From contig NZ_JAAAWP010000008.1 in assembly GCF_010500915.1 (NCBI RefSeq), positions 1-64,000 on the forward strand: a stretch of DNA of 64,000 bases. Reading direction: 5' to 3'. The notes under the pieces were generated by a model. That model saw nothing but the letters and a program-made list of their open reading frames with translations. It had not been told where the DNA came from and did not search any database. Source of the stretch: Alteromonas hispanica (lineage in GTDB: Bacteria; Pseudomonadota; Gammaproteobacteria; Enterobacterales; Alteromonadaceae). This document shows, in pieces, positions 18,441 to 27,883 of the stretch. The position numbers were made by a program, and so were the translations under genes. How positions within the stretch are numbered: the stretch's first letter is position 1; each line of letters begins with the position of its first letter.

Positions 18441-18703
18441 CATTCACGCTGCTGTGTGTAGGGATAATGATCTCTGTTGGGCTAATCCTTAATCTATGGC
18501 GATTATTAGTCGGGCCAGATGTGGTAGACCGCATATTGGCACTCGATACTATGTTTATTAATAGCATCGCGCTAATCATGGTGTACGGCATACACAAAGG
18601 CACGTCACTGTATTTTGAGGCGGCACTACTTATTGCCATGCTAGGTTTTGTGAGTAGCGTTGCATTCGGAAAATATATTCTTCGCGGCGATATTATTGAA
18701 TAA
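18434..18703 (+). CDS. mrpF: Mrp antiporter subunit F
   Basis: A small subunit (89 residues) with three helices. The motif LLVGPDVVDRILALDTM (about 20-36) is the MrpF/MnhF signature, including the conserved aspartates. AGGAG lies at 18421-18425 before the ATG, within the end of mrpE. It contributes to the assembled antiporter; no separate activity is known for it. Confidence 0.94.
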   Translation: MLAFTLLCVGIMISVGLILNLWRLLVGPDVVDRILALDTMFINSIALIMVYGIHKGTSLYFEAALLIAMLGFVSSVAFGKYILRGDIIE

Positions 18704-18794
18704 AAAATGAGTAAAAACTGAATAAAAGACTGATAGCTAAAACTAAGTAATCGAATGAGTAATAAAATGAATAGACTGCGGATAGGGATAGGTA

Positions 18795-19184
18795 ATGAAT
18801 TTTTGGCTTGAATTAACGGTGTCCGCCTTACTCATGATTGGCGGTATTTTTGTGCTTGTGGGCTCAATAGGGTTGTTTCGCTTGAAAGATGCTTACACAC
18901 GCCTTCACGCACCAACTAAAGCGACCACAGTGGGCTTAGGAGGTATTTTACTGAGCTCGGTTATTTATATGTCTTACCTTCAAGGCTATGTAAATGTTCA
19001 CGCACTGTTGATCACGCTGTTTTTAGTTATTACTGCACCAGTAACCGCGCATATACTGGCCAAAGTTGCCATGCATCATAAAGTAAAAACTATGAAGTCT
19101 ACACAAAACGAAGGGTTAGTTGATAAGGCGAGAGAGCAGAAGGCTGTGGATGAAGAGGCTAGTTCTAAAAACAAAGGTAAGTGA
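18795..19184 (+). CDS. mrpG: Mrp antiporter subunit G
   Basis: The last Mrp subunit, 129 residues, with three hydrophobic helices and the family motif FRLKDAYTRLHAPTKATTVG (about 29-48). The C-terminal tail after about residue 95 is very rich in lysine and glutamate and probably cytoplasmic. A 91-base gap separates it from mrpF, unlike the tight overlaps between the other subunits. It still has the same direction, and a terminator follows only after it. Confidence 0.94.
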   Translation: MNFWLELTVSALLMIGGIFVLVGSIGLFRLKDAYTRLHAPTKATTVGLGGILLSSVIYMSYLQGYVNVHALLITLFLVITAPVTAHILAKVAMHHKVKTMKSTQNEGLVDKAREQKAVDEEASSKNKGK

Positions 19185-19270
19185 AATATATTTCTGAGGA
19201 TAGCCACACGCTGGGAAAAGCACACCCGGTTTCATTTTGAGTTAGATAAATATTGCTAGTTAGATTTTAG

Positions 19271-19293
19271 AAGCGCTTAAGGCGCTTTATTTA
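19271..19293 (+). terminator. Probable terminator of the Mrp operon
   Basis: Stem AAGCGC / GCGCTT with a TTAAG loop followed by TATTTAT, 86 bases after mrpG. The stem is short, so termination may be partial. Confidence 0.6.
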
Positions 19294-19436
19294 TGTTGCT
19301 TAGGCAGCAGAGATTGGTTAGTAGAGGAATGAAGGTCTGCTTGAGACAAAGAGCGGACACTAAAGTTATTTACCGTAAAGTCACCAATAAGGCTTTAAAA
19401 TCTTTGGGCGCTGTTTTCATTTCTCAAAAACGATGG

Positions 19437-19465
19437 AAAAGGCAGCTTTTGCTACCTTTTAAAAA
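19437..19465. terminator. Bidirectional terminator between mrpG and the PEP-CTERM gene
   Basis: AAAAGGCAGC / GCTACCTTTT with a TTTT loop and one internal mismatch, flanked by A and T runs. It lies ten bases beyond the stop of the minus-strand PEP-CTERM gene and can serve transcripts from both sides. Confidence 0.7.
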
Positions 19466-19474
19466 ACTCTCTGT

Positions 19475-20134
19475 TTAGGTCCTTCTAAGTTTTCGAAGTG
19501 TCAGAAGAAAAAAGCCGAATAGGACAAGAGTAGATGGCTCAGGGACGGAGTACCCAGTCGCACTGTCTGAGTAATCAACAATAAGTTGAGGAGCCTGAAT
19601 GTCAGATGATAACCAGTACATGAAGCTATATTGATTATTAAGATTACGCATTACTAGGCTGAGAACATTATCCGCAAGCTCATTCTCGTAAGAAAACTGA
19701 CTTGGGTCGATAGCCCAATCAAATGAAGTGCCAGCTACCGTAGGGAATGAAGAATACTCAGGACTCACAGCGCCGCCAATTGACGACGGAAGAGCGGCAT
19801 TGTTGGCCCTACCCCAATCGTCATTAGAGACGTAGAATATCTGACCCAGCGGACTGTTAAAGGGCGCGTTGAATGATCCTTCAGCAAACGTCCTCAGCAC
19901 TATGCTGTTTATAACTGAATCATCAGGTATCAGTGATAGGTCGAATTTCATGTAGCCGTCGAGAGTGTTGATTGACGGCGAAACGTAATGCACTAGCCTG
20001 CTCGAGGAATTCGAGTTGTACACACCATTACTAGTAATATTTGCTGATAAAGAAGAATCGATAGTAATTAGAGCTGCTTCTGTTTTCACGGCCCAACACA
20101 AAGCAATAACCAAACAACCAAAAATTCGTTTCAT
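19475..20134 (-). CDS. PEP-CTERM sorted exported protein (DNRLRE-like)
   Basis: An exported protein of 219 residues. The N-terminal signal peptide ends near residue 20 (AVKTEAA). The body (about 25-185) has the pattern of DNRLRE-type beta domains (YMKFDLSLIPDDSVINSIVL, then aromatic strands). The C terminus SVPEPSTLVLFGFFLLTL followed by RKLRRT is a textbook PEP-CTERM signal: Pro-Glu-Pro, a hydrophobic helix and a basic tail. An exosortase would remove it and pass the protein to the surface or matrix. The ATG at 20134 is chosen over the one 12 bases upstream because GGAG lies seven bases before it. No exosortase or exopolysaccharide gene is adjacent. The ligand or role is unknown. Confidence 0.85.
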   Translation of the reverse strand: MKRIFGCLVIALCWAVKTEAALITIDSSLSANITSNGVYNSNSSSRLVHYVSPSINTLDGYMKFDLSLIPDDSVINSIVLRTFAEGSFNAPFNSPLGQIFYVSNDDWGRANNAALPSSIGGAVSPEYSSFPTVAGTSFDWAIDPSQFSYENELADNVLSLVMRNLNNQYSFMYWLSSDIQAPQLIVDYSDSATGYSVPEPSTLVLFGFFLLTLRKLRRT

Positions 20135-20697
20135 ATCTAGCTCCAAAATATTGAGTACTATTCTATGCTACTGCATCCATCATAGAGACTACGCACCCGC
20201 AAGCTAAAAACATGCCAATCCTTTTAAGTGATTGTTATTTATATTTTTTTAATTTTCTTTATCATCGTGATATGACCAGAGTGCAAAGAAACCTGACAGC
20301 AACTTATTGATTGATATACATAAGTGGATTGGAAGTGATGCGTTAACTCACTCTTTATCGGCCGTACTTACTCTAGTGCGTCATAATCTTTTGTTTTTGT
20401 ATGTAGTTAAGCGCGTGTGCGGCTCTTGGATATTAGCTATAGGGAGTATATTTTATCGCAAGTAAATTCGACATGGTGACCTTAGGTATTGAGTTTTCAA
20501 TGTCCGCATTTGGCCCCTTCGAGTCACCGAACGCCATCAATAACTGACTGTCTGCAACACGTACTAAGCTGCCATACGTCGTAAAAATCATAATCGCAGG
20601 ATTAGTACTTTTTTAACACTTTTAAATTAGTGTTAATGCGAGCAAGCGGCCAATATTGGTAGAGTGAACATTAGAAATTCTTTCCACTGTTTATCTT
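20135..20697. other. Intergenic region without a confident gene
   Basis: This 563-base AT-rich stretch separates two minus-strand genes. It contains an inverted repeat TTAACACT / AGTGTTAA at 20614-20637 about 60 bases after the hydrolase stop, which may be a weak terminator or operator. A 52-codon open frame on the minus strand (20433-20591) has an ATG, but I do not recognise its product and it has no clear ribosome-binding site. Confidence 0.4.
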
Positions 20698-22434
20698 CTA
20701 TAGCTTCTTAAAATAAAGATTCCGTACCCGACCGTTAGATATTCTAAAGCCATTCACTGCGCCTCTATCATCGCGTTCAAACAAGATATCGCCAACCTGT
20801 GATCTGAAGAAGTCACCTTTGACTGGCGCAATATGATGATCGCTAAGTCGGTAGTGAGAAATTTTGAGCTGATCGTTGTCCGGCGAAAAGTGATAAGTAG
20901 AAGAGAGTTCAGGGCTGTAATAACTGCCTGCAAATTGAGATAACCAGGTTTCAGTTACTTCAACTGGTGTATAGGCAACCGACACATATGTGTCCATATT
21001 GTCTACTTTCACCGTCATTATGCTTTGCTCGCCATCTTCAGTAAACTCAACGAAGATTTCCCCCTCTACATTTAGCATTTTGAATGTGTTTTCATTCACT
21101 GCAGCGAGGGGGCTTACATCGTTTTTGCCTCGTGAATACATGAGTCTACCCTTGTCTAAATATATCTCTCTTGAGTAAGCGTCTGGCTCATTCCAGTAGT
21201 GACCTACATAAGCATTCAGTATGTCTTCACTTAACTCATTTTTGCTGAGATCAAAGGCGCTTGGTGTTTGTTTCGGTGACATTGATTCCATAAACGCATC
21301 AGCAATAGCGTTCTGAGGGGGAGGGGTATCTATTTCTAGAAAGCGTTCAGCAATTTGCAGAGCCAATTCCCAAGGTCTTGCATCCGCGCCGTTGTTCAAT
21401 ATAGCAATTGCCAAATTCTGTTCAGGAAATCGGGCTAAATATGAACGAAAACCGGCATCTCCGCCGCTGTGCTGAATATATTTTATACCGTTGTAATGAC
21501 TAATAAATTGTCCGTATGCCCCTCCAAATGTGTCTCCATTATTTAGAGTCGCAAGCGTATTCATTTGCTCGATAATGGCAGGGCTGCCTACAGTAGTTTT
21601 GGTAAAGTTTTCCGACCATTTAAGAAGGTCTTCTGCGGTAGTAAACAAACTGGTTGCGCCGACATTTGCATAGTTCAACACACTTTTCTCATAGCCATTG
21701 TCAATTGGCTCGTAGGAATAAGCTCTATTGCTAACGATTTTTTGATGATCGTCATAAAATAAGCTGTTGCTCATATTTAATGGCGTAAACAGTCTTTCAT
21801 CTGTGAATTTCGCAAAGGACTTACCGCTAACTCGAGCAACAACTTCTGCTAATAGTGTGAACCCAGTATTCGAATAAAGGAATTCTTCTCCCGGTTTGAA
21901 ATTTAGTTCTTTTTGTTTCGCTACCATTTTTAATACATGTTCGGTAGTGATCACATCATCTAAACGCCACCCAGCCATACGCAACAAATTCCACTGATCA
22001 CGCATGCCGCTGGTGTGCGATGCTAAGTGTCGTAAAGTTATGGTTTCGCCAAAATCTGGTACTTCGGGAATGTATTGGCGAATGTCATCGTCAAAATTTA
22101 ACTTACCTTCTTCGGCGAGCAATAAAATGGCGAAAATGGTAAATTGCTTCGATATAGATGCAACGTGAAACATGGTGTCTGGCGTGACCGGTATATCGTA
22201 TTCAAGATTTGCACTGCCATAACCTTTTGAGAAGACAACCTCTCCATCTTGTAATACCGCAACCGAGGCCCCCGGCTTGTTAATATCATCAAATTGGGCG
22301 AACAGTTTGTCTAGCTCTATGGTTTGTTCTTCGACGGCGTTATCAGGAGCTGTAGACTTTGAAGATGGTTGGCAGGCGGATATACAGATGAGCAGTGATA
22401 AGCCAATAACGATATTAATAGCAAGATGAGACAC
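20698..22434 (-). CDS. Lipoprotein serine hydrolase of the beta-lactamase/penicillin-binding fold
   Basis: A class C beta-lactamase-like protein of 578 residues (Pfam beta-lactamase family). Residues 1-20 are a lipoprotein signal peptide with the lipobox ISAC, lipidated at C21. The catalytic S93-x-x-K96 (SISK), Y187-x-N189 (YSN) and HSGG at 322-325 (equivalent to KTG) are all present. The last 190 residues form an extra beta-rich domain common in long family members such as Pab87-like peptidases and esterases. The substrate is not predictable: peptide, ester or D-amino-acid compounds are all possible. True beta-lactamase activity is unlikely given the length and lipid anchor. It is monocistronic. 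Confidence 0.88.
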   Translation of the reverse strand: MSHLAINIVIGLSLLICISACQPSSKSTAPDNAVEEQTIELDKLFAQFDDINKPGASVAVLQDGEVVFSKGYGSANLEYDIPVTPDTMFHVASISKQFTIFAILLLAEEGKLNFDDDIRQYIPEVPDFGETITLRHLASHTSGMRDQWNLLRMAGWRLDDVITTEHVLKMVAKQKELNFKPGEEFLYSNTGFTLLAEVVARVSGKSFAKFTDERLFTPLNMSNSLFYDDHQKIVSNRAYSYEPIDNGYEKSVLNYANVGATSLFTTAEDLLKWSENFTKTTVGSPAIIEQMNTLATLNNGDTFGGAYGQFISHYNGIKYIQHSGGDAGFRSYLARFPEQNLAIAILNNGADARPWELALQIAERFLEIDTPPPQNAIADAFMESMSPKQTPSAFDLSKNELSEDILNAYVGHYWNEPDAYSREIYLDKGRLMYSRGKNDVSPLAAVNENTFKMLNVEGEIFVEFTEDGEQSIMTVKVDNMDTYVSVAYTPVEVTETWLSQFAGSYYSPELSSTYHFSPDNDQLKISHYRLSDHHIAPVKGDFFRSQVGDILFERDDRGAVNGFRISNGRVRNLYFKKL

Positions 22435-22646
22435 AATAACGATTCCTTGTTAACACTTGTTTTGCGATGCTCTTTGACGACGAGCCTAGAAAAGTGAAAG
22501 CCGTTCAAAAGCAAATAGTAGAGTAAAACTCTTTTGCGCTATCGGCAATTTTATTTTTTATGGACGTCTCACCTGTTGTACTCACTTTACCAAAACTTCT
22601 GCGTTCTACAGAAAGGTGTTAAGCAAAGCTCAATACGGGCCATTTT

Positions 22647-24059
22647 TCAAAGTAATTTTTTGCGCTTGCGTTTATTTAACACTGCATCGCCGTCTTCTTT
22701 TGAAAGCAAGATGCTGTCTGTAATACTAACCAATGCCAGTATTGCCATAAATACCATGGCGATAGTGAATGTTGTTATATCTGGTGTATCGGCAGATTGA
22801 CCGAGTATTAACGAAGCCACTGCTATGGCAAGTGCTGAAAGTGTTATTCCCAGCCCGCGATTCATCTGCATCAATATTGCCCCAAGGGTATTAGCATCGC
22901 GCATCTTATCTGGGGGAACGTCAGCAAAAGCGATGGTATTTAGCAACGTGAGGTGCATTGAACGGGTAATGCCGTTAATGAAAAGCAGCGCGGCAATAGT
23001 AAAGGACGAGGTGCTTTCATTAATCATTGCCAAGGCGACAAAGCCTAGCGCAATAAGTACTCCGTTAACAATCAATACCGGTTTAAAGCCAAAGGTATTC
23101 ATAATCCATGTTGTGGCAGGTTTAATAGCAAGGTTACCAGCAAACAGCCACAGCAAGATGGAGCCTGCTTCTACAGGTGTATAGCCTAAGCCCAGTTGCA
23201 GCATCAGAGGAATAAGAAAAGGCGCACTGCCTAACGCAATGCGGACAACGGAACCGCCATATACGGACAGTCGAAAAGTGCGATGTTGCATTGCATCAAA
23301 TGAGAAAAGCGGATTTTTAGCTGTTTTTATGTGCCATATGGCGAGTAGCATACCGGCAAAACCCATCGAAATAATGGTAGTACTTTCTAATATTCTTTCA
23401 CCGTTGCTGGCTAGAAACTCAATGCCAGCCATAAAAAGCGCAAACCCAACGCCAGTGAGCAGAAAGCCTTTTACATCGAATGTGCTTACTTCGCCTTTTG
23501 TATTTTGAAGTAAGTATGCCGAGGCAATAATCGCAATCAAGCCCAAAGGAATATTCATATAGAATATCCATTGCCAGCTGAAATGGGTGGCAATATAGCC
23601 GCCTAATACAGGGCCGAGCAAAGGTGCACTCAGCGCTGGCCAGGTAATTATGGCCACCGTTTTCACTAACTTTTCTTTGGGCAGGTCACGAAGTACCACT
23701 AACCGGCCAACGGGCACCATCATTGCCCCGCCAATTCCTTGCAATATTCTCGACAGGGTAAATTCAACCAAAGTGGTGCTTAAGCCACATAACACAGAGG
23801 CAAGGGTAAATACCCCAATGGCAGCAATAAATATGGTTCTAGCGCCAAAACGATCGGCCACATAGCCACTGAGGGGGATGAATAGGGTAACCGCAACAAG
23901 GTACGCCGATACACCAATTGAAAGATGCGCAGCGGGGATCCCAAAGTCTGCTGCAATTACTGGAAGCGCCGTGGTTATAACGGTCGCATCCAGTATTTCC
24001 ATAAAGAGCGCTCCCGCCACAAGCAGGGCGGTAGCGGCTTCTTTACTGAGTAATTTCAA
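22647..24059 (-). CDS. MFS multidrug exporter, DHA2 (EmrB/QacA) type
   Basis: Proton-driven export pump of the inner membrane, about 470 residues. The DHA2 signature appears as LDATVITTALPVIAADF near the N terminus. Motif A appears as GYVADRFGART, and motif C-like GPVLGGYIATHFSWQWIFYMNIP is cited in parts (GPVLGGYIA, WQWIFYMNIP). About 14 helices are present. The start is uncertain: the frame opens at a TTG (24125) deep inside dolP; TTG 24059 gives 16 bases of overlap and a normal N terminus; ATG 24002 would cut into helix 1. No adjacent EmrA-like adaptor is present. The substrate is unknown. It follows dolP on the same strand and may be co-transcribed. Confidence 0.85.
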   Translation of the reverse strand: MKLLSKEAATALLVAGALFMEILDATVITTALPVIAADFGIPAAHLSIGVSAYLVAVTLFIPLSGYVADRFGARTIFIAAIGVFTLASVLCGLSTTLVEFTLSRILQGIGGAMMVPVGRLVVLRDLPKEKLVKTVAIITWPALSAPLLGPVLGGYIATHFSWQWIFYMNIPLGLIAIIASAYLLQNTKGEVSTFDVKGFLLTGVGFALFMAGIEFLASNGERILESTTIISMGFAGMLLAIWHIKTAKNPLFSFDAMQHRTFRLSVYGGSVVRIALGSAPFLIPLMLQLGLGYTPVEAGSILLWLFAGNLAIKPATTWIMNTFGFKPVLIVNGVLIALGFVALAMINESTSSFTIAALLFINGITRSMHLTLLNTIAFADVPPDKMRDANTLGAILMQMNRGLGITLSALAIAVASLILGQSADTPDITTFTIAMVFMAILALVSITDSILLSKEDGDAVLNKRKRKKLL

Positions 24060-24624
24060 AGGCGCGCACAACTCTTGCAACGCCAGTAACGTTGCGGGCA
24101 ATATCAACTGCTGCGTTCGCTTCAAGGCTGGTAAGTTTGCCCATTAAGAAAACTTCCGAGTCTTGCACCACTACTTTTACTTGCAACGCTGGAACGCGCT
24201 CGTCAGCGACGATTTTTGTTCGTACCTTTGACGCCAACCAAATGTCATTGGCTTGTGTTCCTGCTCCCACAGGAGAGCCAACACGTAGTTGGTTGTGAAT
24301 CTTTTTCAAATAATCTACGCTTTGAGCACGTTGAACGGCTTCAGAGACTAACGCTTGAGAAGGCGCTTGGCCTGTAAGCAGAGCAACGCCGTTATAAACA
24401 TCAACTTGTAAGTTAGCTTGCTCTTTCAGTGCTTCGCTTTTTGACCATTGATAAGCGACTGCACTACTCGCGTTTTGATCGTCTAGCTGTGTTCCTACGG
24501 TTCGACGATCGTTAGCCACCTTTGCCGCCATAGCACCAGCCGCTCCAACGGCAACAACGCACCCCTGTAGGCCCATGGTAAAAATAATGCACAGTATAGT
24601 AAGGCACTTAGTTAAGTGTTTCAT
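24043..24624 (-). CDS. dolP: Outer-membrane lipoprotein with two BON domains (DolP/YraP)
   Basis: A lipoprotein of 193 residues that guards outer-membrane integrity in enterobacteria (DolP, formerly YraP). The signal peptide ends in the lipobox LQGC. Two BON domains follow: one from about residue 48 (NASSAVAYQWSKSEAL...VDVYNGVALLTGQ) and one from about 122 (DIWLASKVRTKIVAD...VVVQDSEVFLMGKL). The ATG at 24624 is chosen because it gives a proper signal peptide. The frame extends 26 codons upstream into diaA. The gene lies ten bases after diaA in the conserved lpoA-yraN-diaA-dolP order, which supports the name. Confidence 0.92.
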   Translation of the reverse strand: MKHLTKCLTILCIIFTMGLQGCVVAVGAAGAMAAKVANDRRTVGTQLDDQNASSAVAYQWSKSEALKEQANLQVDVYNGVALLTGQAPSQALVSEAVQRAQSVDYLKKIHNQLRVGSPVGAGTQANDIWLASKVRTKIVADERVPALQVKVVVQDSEVFLMGKLTSLEANAAVDIARNVTGVARVVRAFEITQ

Positions 24625-24634
24625 AAATGAATAT

Positions 24635-25243
<609 letters not shown>

Positions 25244-25336
25244 TTAGGGCAAGCTGCTGACGAGACATCTTCACAGCTGTTTAGCGCGGGTACTGCGCTA
25301 TGAGTTTGAGACTGGAAAAATAAATTATAATTCCAT

Positions 25337-25678
25337 TCAGCCAATATTTTTTAGCCATTGAAGGCGATGGCCGTCGATAGCAATAACGTCAATGCGCAAC
25401 GGGGTAGACGTTGAATTGAGGTTATTATCTAACAAATAGAACTCGAACGCAGCCTGAATTCGCTGCAGTTTTTTCGCGGTTACAAATTCTATCGCACTGC
25501 CATATTGTGCGCTTTTACGATATTTAACCTCAACACACACAATGGTATCGCCATCTTGCATAACAATATCGAGCTCGCCTCGACGAGTGCGATAGTTTCT
25601 ACAGCGAAGCGTAAGGCCTTGTTGAGTTAAAAAATCACAGGCCTTTTGCTCTGCAGCATTCCCTTGCACTAATGACAT
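25337..25678 (-). CDS. yraN: YraN family protein (UPF0102, nuclease-like)
   Basis: A small cytoplasmic protein of 113 residues with the restriction-endonuclease-like core of UPF0102. The parts seen are AAEQKACDFL at the N terminus, then RGELDIVMQDGDTIVCVEVKYRK (cited as GELDIVMQDG and VCVEVKYRK), where D and ExK form the candidate metal site, and then AIEFVTAKKLQRIQ. The biochemical role is not settled; Holliday-junction-related nuclease activity has been suggested for the fold. It starts nine bases after the lpoA stop in the conserved cluster. Confidence 0.93.
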   Translation of the reverse strand: MSLVQGNAAEQKACDFLTQQGLTLRCRNYRTRRGELDIVMQDGDTIVCVEVKYRKSAQYGSAIEFVTAKKLQRIQAAFEFYLLDNNLNSTSTPLRIDVIAIDGHRLQWLKNIG

Positions 25679-25687
25679 AGTTAGCTA

Positions 25688-27742
25688 TTACTCAGAGATT
25701 GATTCGACTTTTTCATTGCGAATGATAGCTGTAGGCTGCTTTCTTTCTACTTCGCCGTTTTCATTTAATGATAAAGCCCCCGTTAAGCCATTGTGATGCA
25801 GGTAATGTAGCGTGTTTAATATACCTAGCTTAGGCAGCAACTCATAAGCGTCGTAACCAAAAGCAAACAGACGCTTCTGCATGGTGTTTTGCCCATCGAA
25901 TGCTTGTTCTACTGTTTGCGCGAGTGGCTTCCATTGATGTTGAGGCATCATCCATGGCATATCAATAAAGTGAATATTTTTGAGGTCTCGCCACTGATTT
26001 TTTCCGCTATCGTAGTCCATAGACCTAGAGGTGGCATAAACTGGAATAGGTTTGCCACCAAGTGGGTTAAGGCTAGCTTCAATGATTGGGTTTAACAATT
26101 CAGTGTCTTGCGGAGAGGCGAAGGCGATAATTGCGTCGATATCCCGTCGGCTTCTAGGCATATTATAAACTTCGTCGTTGGTCATATACTCAATCTGGTT
26201 AATACGCTCATTACTTTGCGCCACGTCTAATGCCGACGTAATACCTTCACGTAACGAGTTACTGTCGTTAAAGGTAACCGAGGTGATATTGGTTTTGTAT
26301 TTACCTTCTGCTTTGTTGAGCGATTCCCAATGCGATTTAAACGTGTCGTCCATACGCTCATATAGCGAGCTTTGCTCTGCAATTACAATAGGCGCCCTAA
26401 ACCCTTTGTTGAATATGAGTTCCGCCAGTTGTTTAGCTTCATCTTCTGGCGCTAATGCAAAAAAGTTGGCAGCAATCGGACCATTTGCCGAGCTCTGCGC
26501 TGATTCTAATGAATTATTATCGCCGCGCTTTCCTTTGTCACCGTACTGGGCGTTGTTACTGTACTGGACATCGTTAAAAATAAGCTGTTGGCTATTGCTT
26601 GCTGATGTATTAAATGGCGTTTCAATTTGTGTAATATCGTCTGAGCGATTGAGGGCCAGCACATTCACCCCGACAGGCAGTGCAGGAATGATTCGTTCAA
26701 CATTGCTTTTTAACAGCGGGCCTATAATAAATTTGGCGTCACCAATTTCTGCAATAATGTCGTTAACGTCTTTGTCTACTGTGTCAATGAAGTGAAGCGT
26801 AGGTAGATTGCGCTGCTCTTGTCCAACCTCATTACCTTGCCTGTCTTCAATACTCTGGTAGTAAGCAGCCATAATTCCATTTTTTACAGTGCTTCCGGTA
26901 GTGGCAAGGCGACCAGATAGAGGAAGCAGTACGGTAATAGCGTTAATATTAGCGCGTTGAAGTTTTGTTGCGTTAAGAACGTCATCAGGGAAAGTGGCAC
27001 CTAAACTATGCCCTGCATACACTTTTTGGAAGTTGTTAAGATTTTCCGCAAGCTTCTCAGGCGAACTGCTATATTCTTCGGTTAATTTTCTGAGCGATAC
27101 AAAAGGGGAAAGCGCAGAATACTGCTGAGCAATATCGTCTAGCGACGAGACAGGCATTGATGTTATCCACTTCCATACCTGTTCTACTTTTTGCTCGTCA
27201 GGTAGGTCCGTATTCAGTAGGCTATTTGCAGCGGCGCTGTAATTTCCATCTTTAGCAAATAACTGTGCTTGTAAATGCGCTTTTTCGATAAGAAGGTCTT
27301 TGTTACCTGACACTGATTCCAGTAATGACAATAATTCCTCGGCCGATACATCTGACTGGTCAGCGTATACTTTCGCCATTAACAAGGCATAAAAAGACTG
27401 ATTTTCTGGAGAAACTCCATCTTGCTTTACTTCATAAAGAATTTGCTGCGCCATAATAGGTTTTTGTTGCAGCATATATAGCTGTGCGGCTTCTAAAAGC
27501 AAACTGTCTCGTAACGCTTTATTTTGCGTGTCGCTCCACACTTTTTTAGCTTCAACCAGCTTATGCTCGGGCGTGACTTCATTAACCAACGGAGTCTCTT
27601 GCACCGCGACAGGTCTATTCTTCGCCACGCTGACCGTTTTTTGTGGGGTGCTGCCACAGCCTGCTAGTAGTAATGGTGATAGCAATAATGAAGCTACCGC
27701 AGTATGGGTAATGTTTTTCCGAGAAAATCCGAGATGGCGCAC
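25688..27742 (-). CDS. lpoA: Penicillin-binding protein activator LpoA
   Basis: An outer-membrane lipoprotein (684 residues) that reaches through the periplasm to activate the peptidoglycan synthase PBP1A. The signal peptide ends at the lipobox LLAGC with C29. The N-terminal half (about 50-270) has the TPR-like helical repeats of LpoA. The C-terminal half (about 280-670) is the periplasmic-binding-protein-like domain (ITVLLPLSGRLATTGSTVKNG, cited to its first 20 residues or fewer as ITVLLPLSGRLATTG; then FFALAPEDEAKQLAE and DAIIAFASPQDTELL). A low-complexity Asn/Gly-rich insert near 390-415 is local. It is divergent from rsmI with 141 bases between them, as in enterobacteria. Confidence 0.94.
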   Translation of the reverse strand: MRHLGFSRKNITHTAVASLLLSPLLLAGCGSTPQKTVSVAKNRPVAVQETPLVNEVTPEHKLVEAKKVWSDTQNKALRDSLLLEAAQLYMLQQKPIMAQQILYEVKQDGVSPENQSFYALLMAKVYADQSDVSAEELLSLLESVSGNKDLLIEKAHLQAQLFAKDGNYSAAANSLLNTDLPDEQKVEQVWKWITSMPVSSLDDIAQQYSALSPFVSLRKLTEEYSSSPEKLAENLNNFQKVYAGHSLGATFPDDVLNATKLQRANINAITVLLPLSGRLATTGSTVKNGIMAAYYQSIEDRQGNEVGQEQRNLPTLHFIDTVDKDVNDIIAEIGDAKFIIGPLLKSNVERIIPALPVGVNVLALNRSDDITQIETPFNTSASNSQQLIFNDVQYSNNAQYGDKGKRGDNNSLESAQSSANGPIAANFFALAPEDEAKQLAELIFNKGFRAPIVIAEQSSLYERMDDTFKSHWESLNKAEGKYKTNITSVTFNDSNSLREGITSALDVAQSNERINQIEYMTNDEVYNMPRSRRDIDAIIAFASPQDTELLNPIIEASLNPLGGKPIPVYATSRSMDYDSGKNQWRDLKNIHFIDMPWMMPQHQWKPLAQTVEQAFDGQNTMQKRLFAFGYDAYELLPKLGILNTLHYLHHNGLTGALSLNENGEVERKQPTAIIRNEKVESISE

Positions 27743-27883
27743 AGTTTCATTCCTTTAACATCAATGAGCACTAAGTTTATCGTAACCTGTGTGAAAATCT
27801 ATGCTTGGCAGCATAAACTGGACTAATGGCATGGTACACTTATCGCATTCATTAATTTTACTTTTGTGCTTTTACTATTTCTT

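Noticed and set aside
19293..19478. 61-codon basic ORF after the Mrp operon
   Set aside because: It lies between two terminators, has no ribosome-binding site and its product looks like translated noncoding DNA.
20433..20591. 52-codon ORF on the minus strand
   Set aside because: Open with an ATG but no clear ribosome-binding site or known similarity; kept only as a remark.
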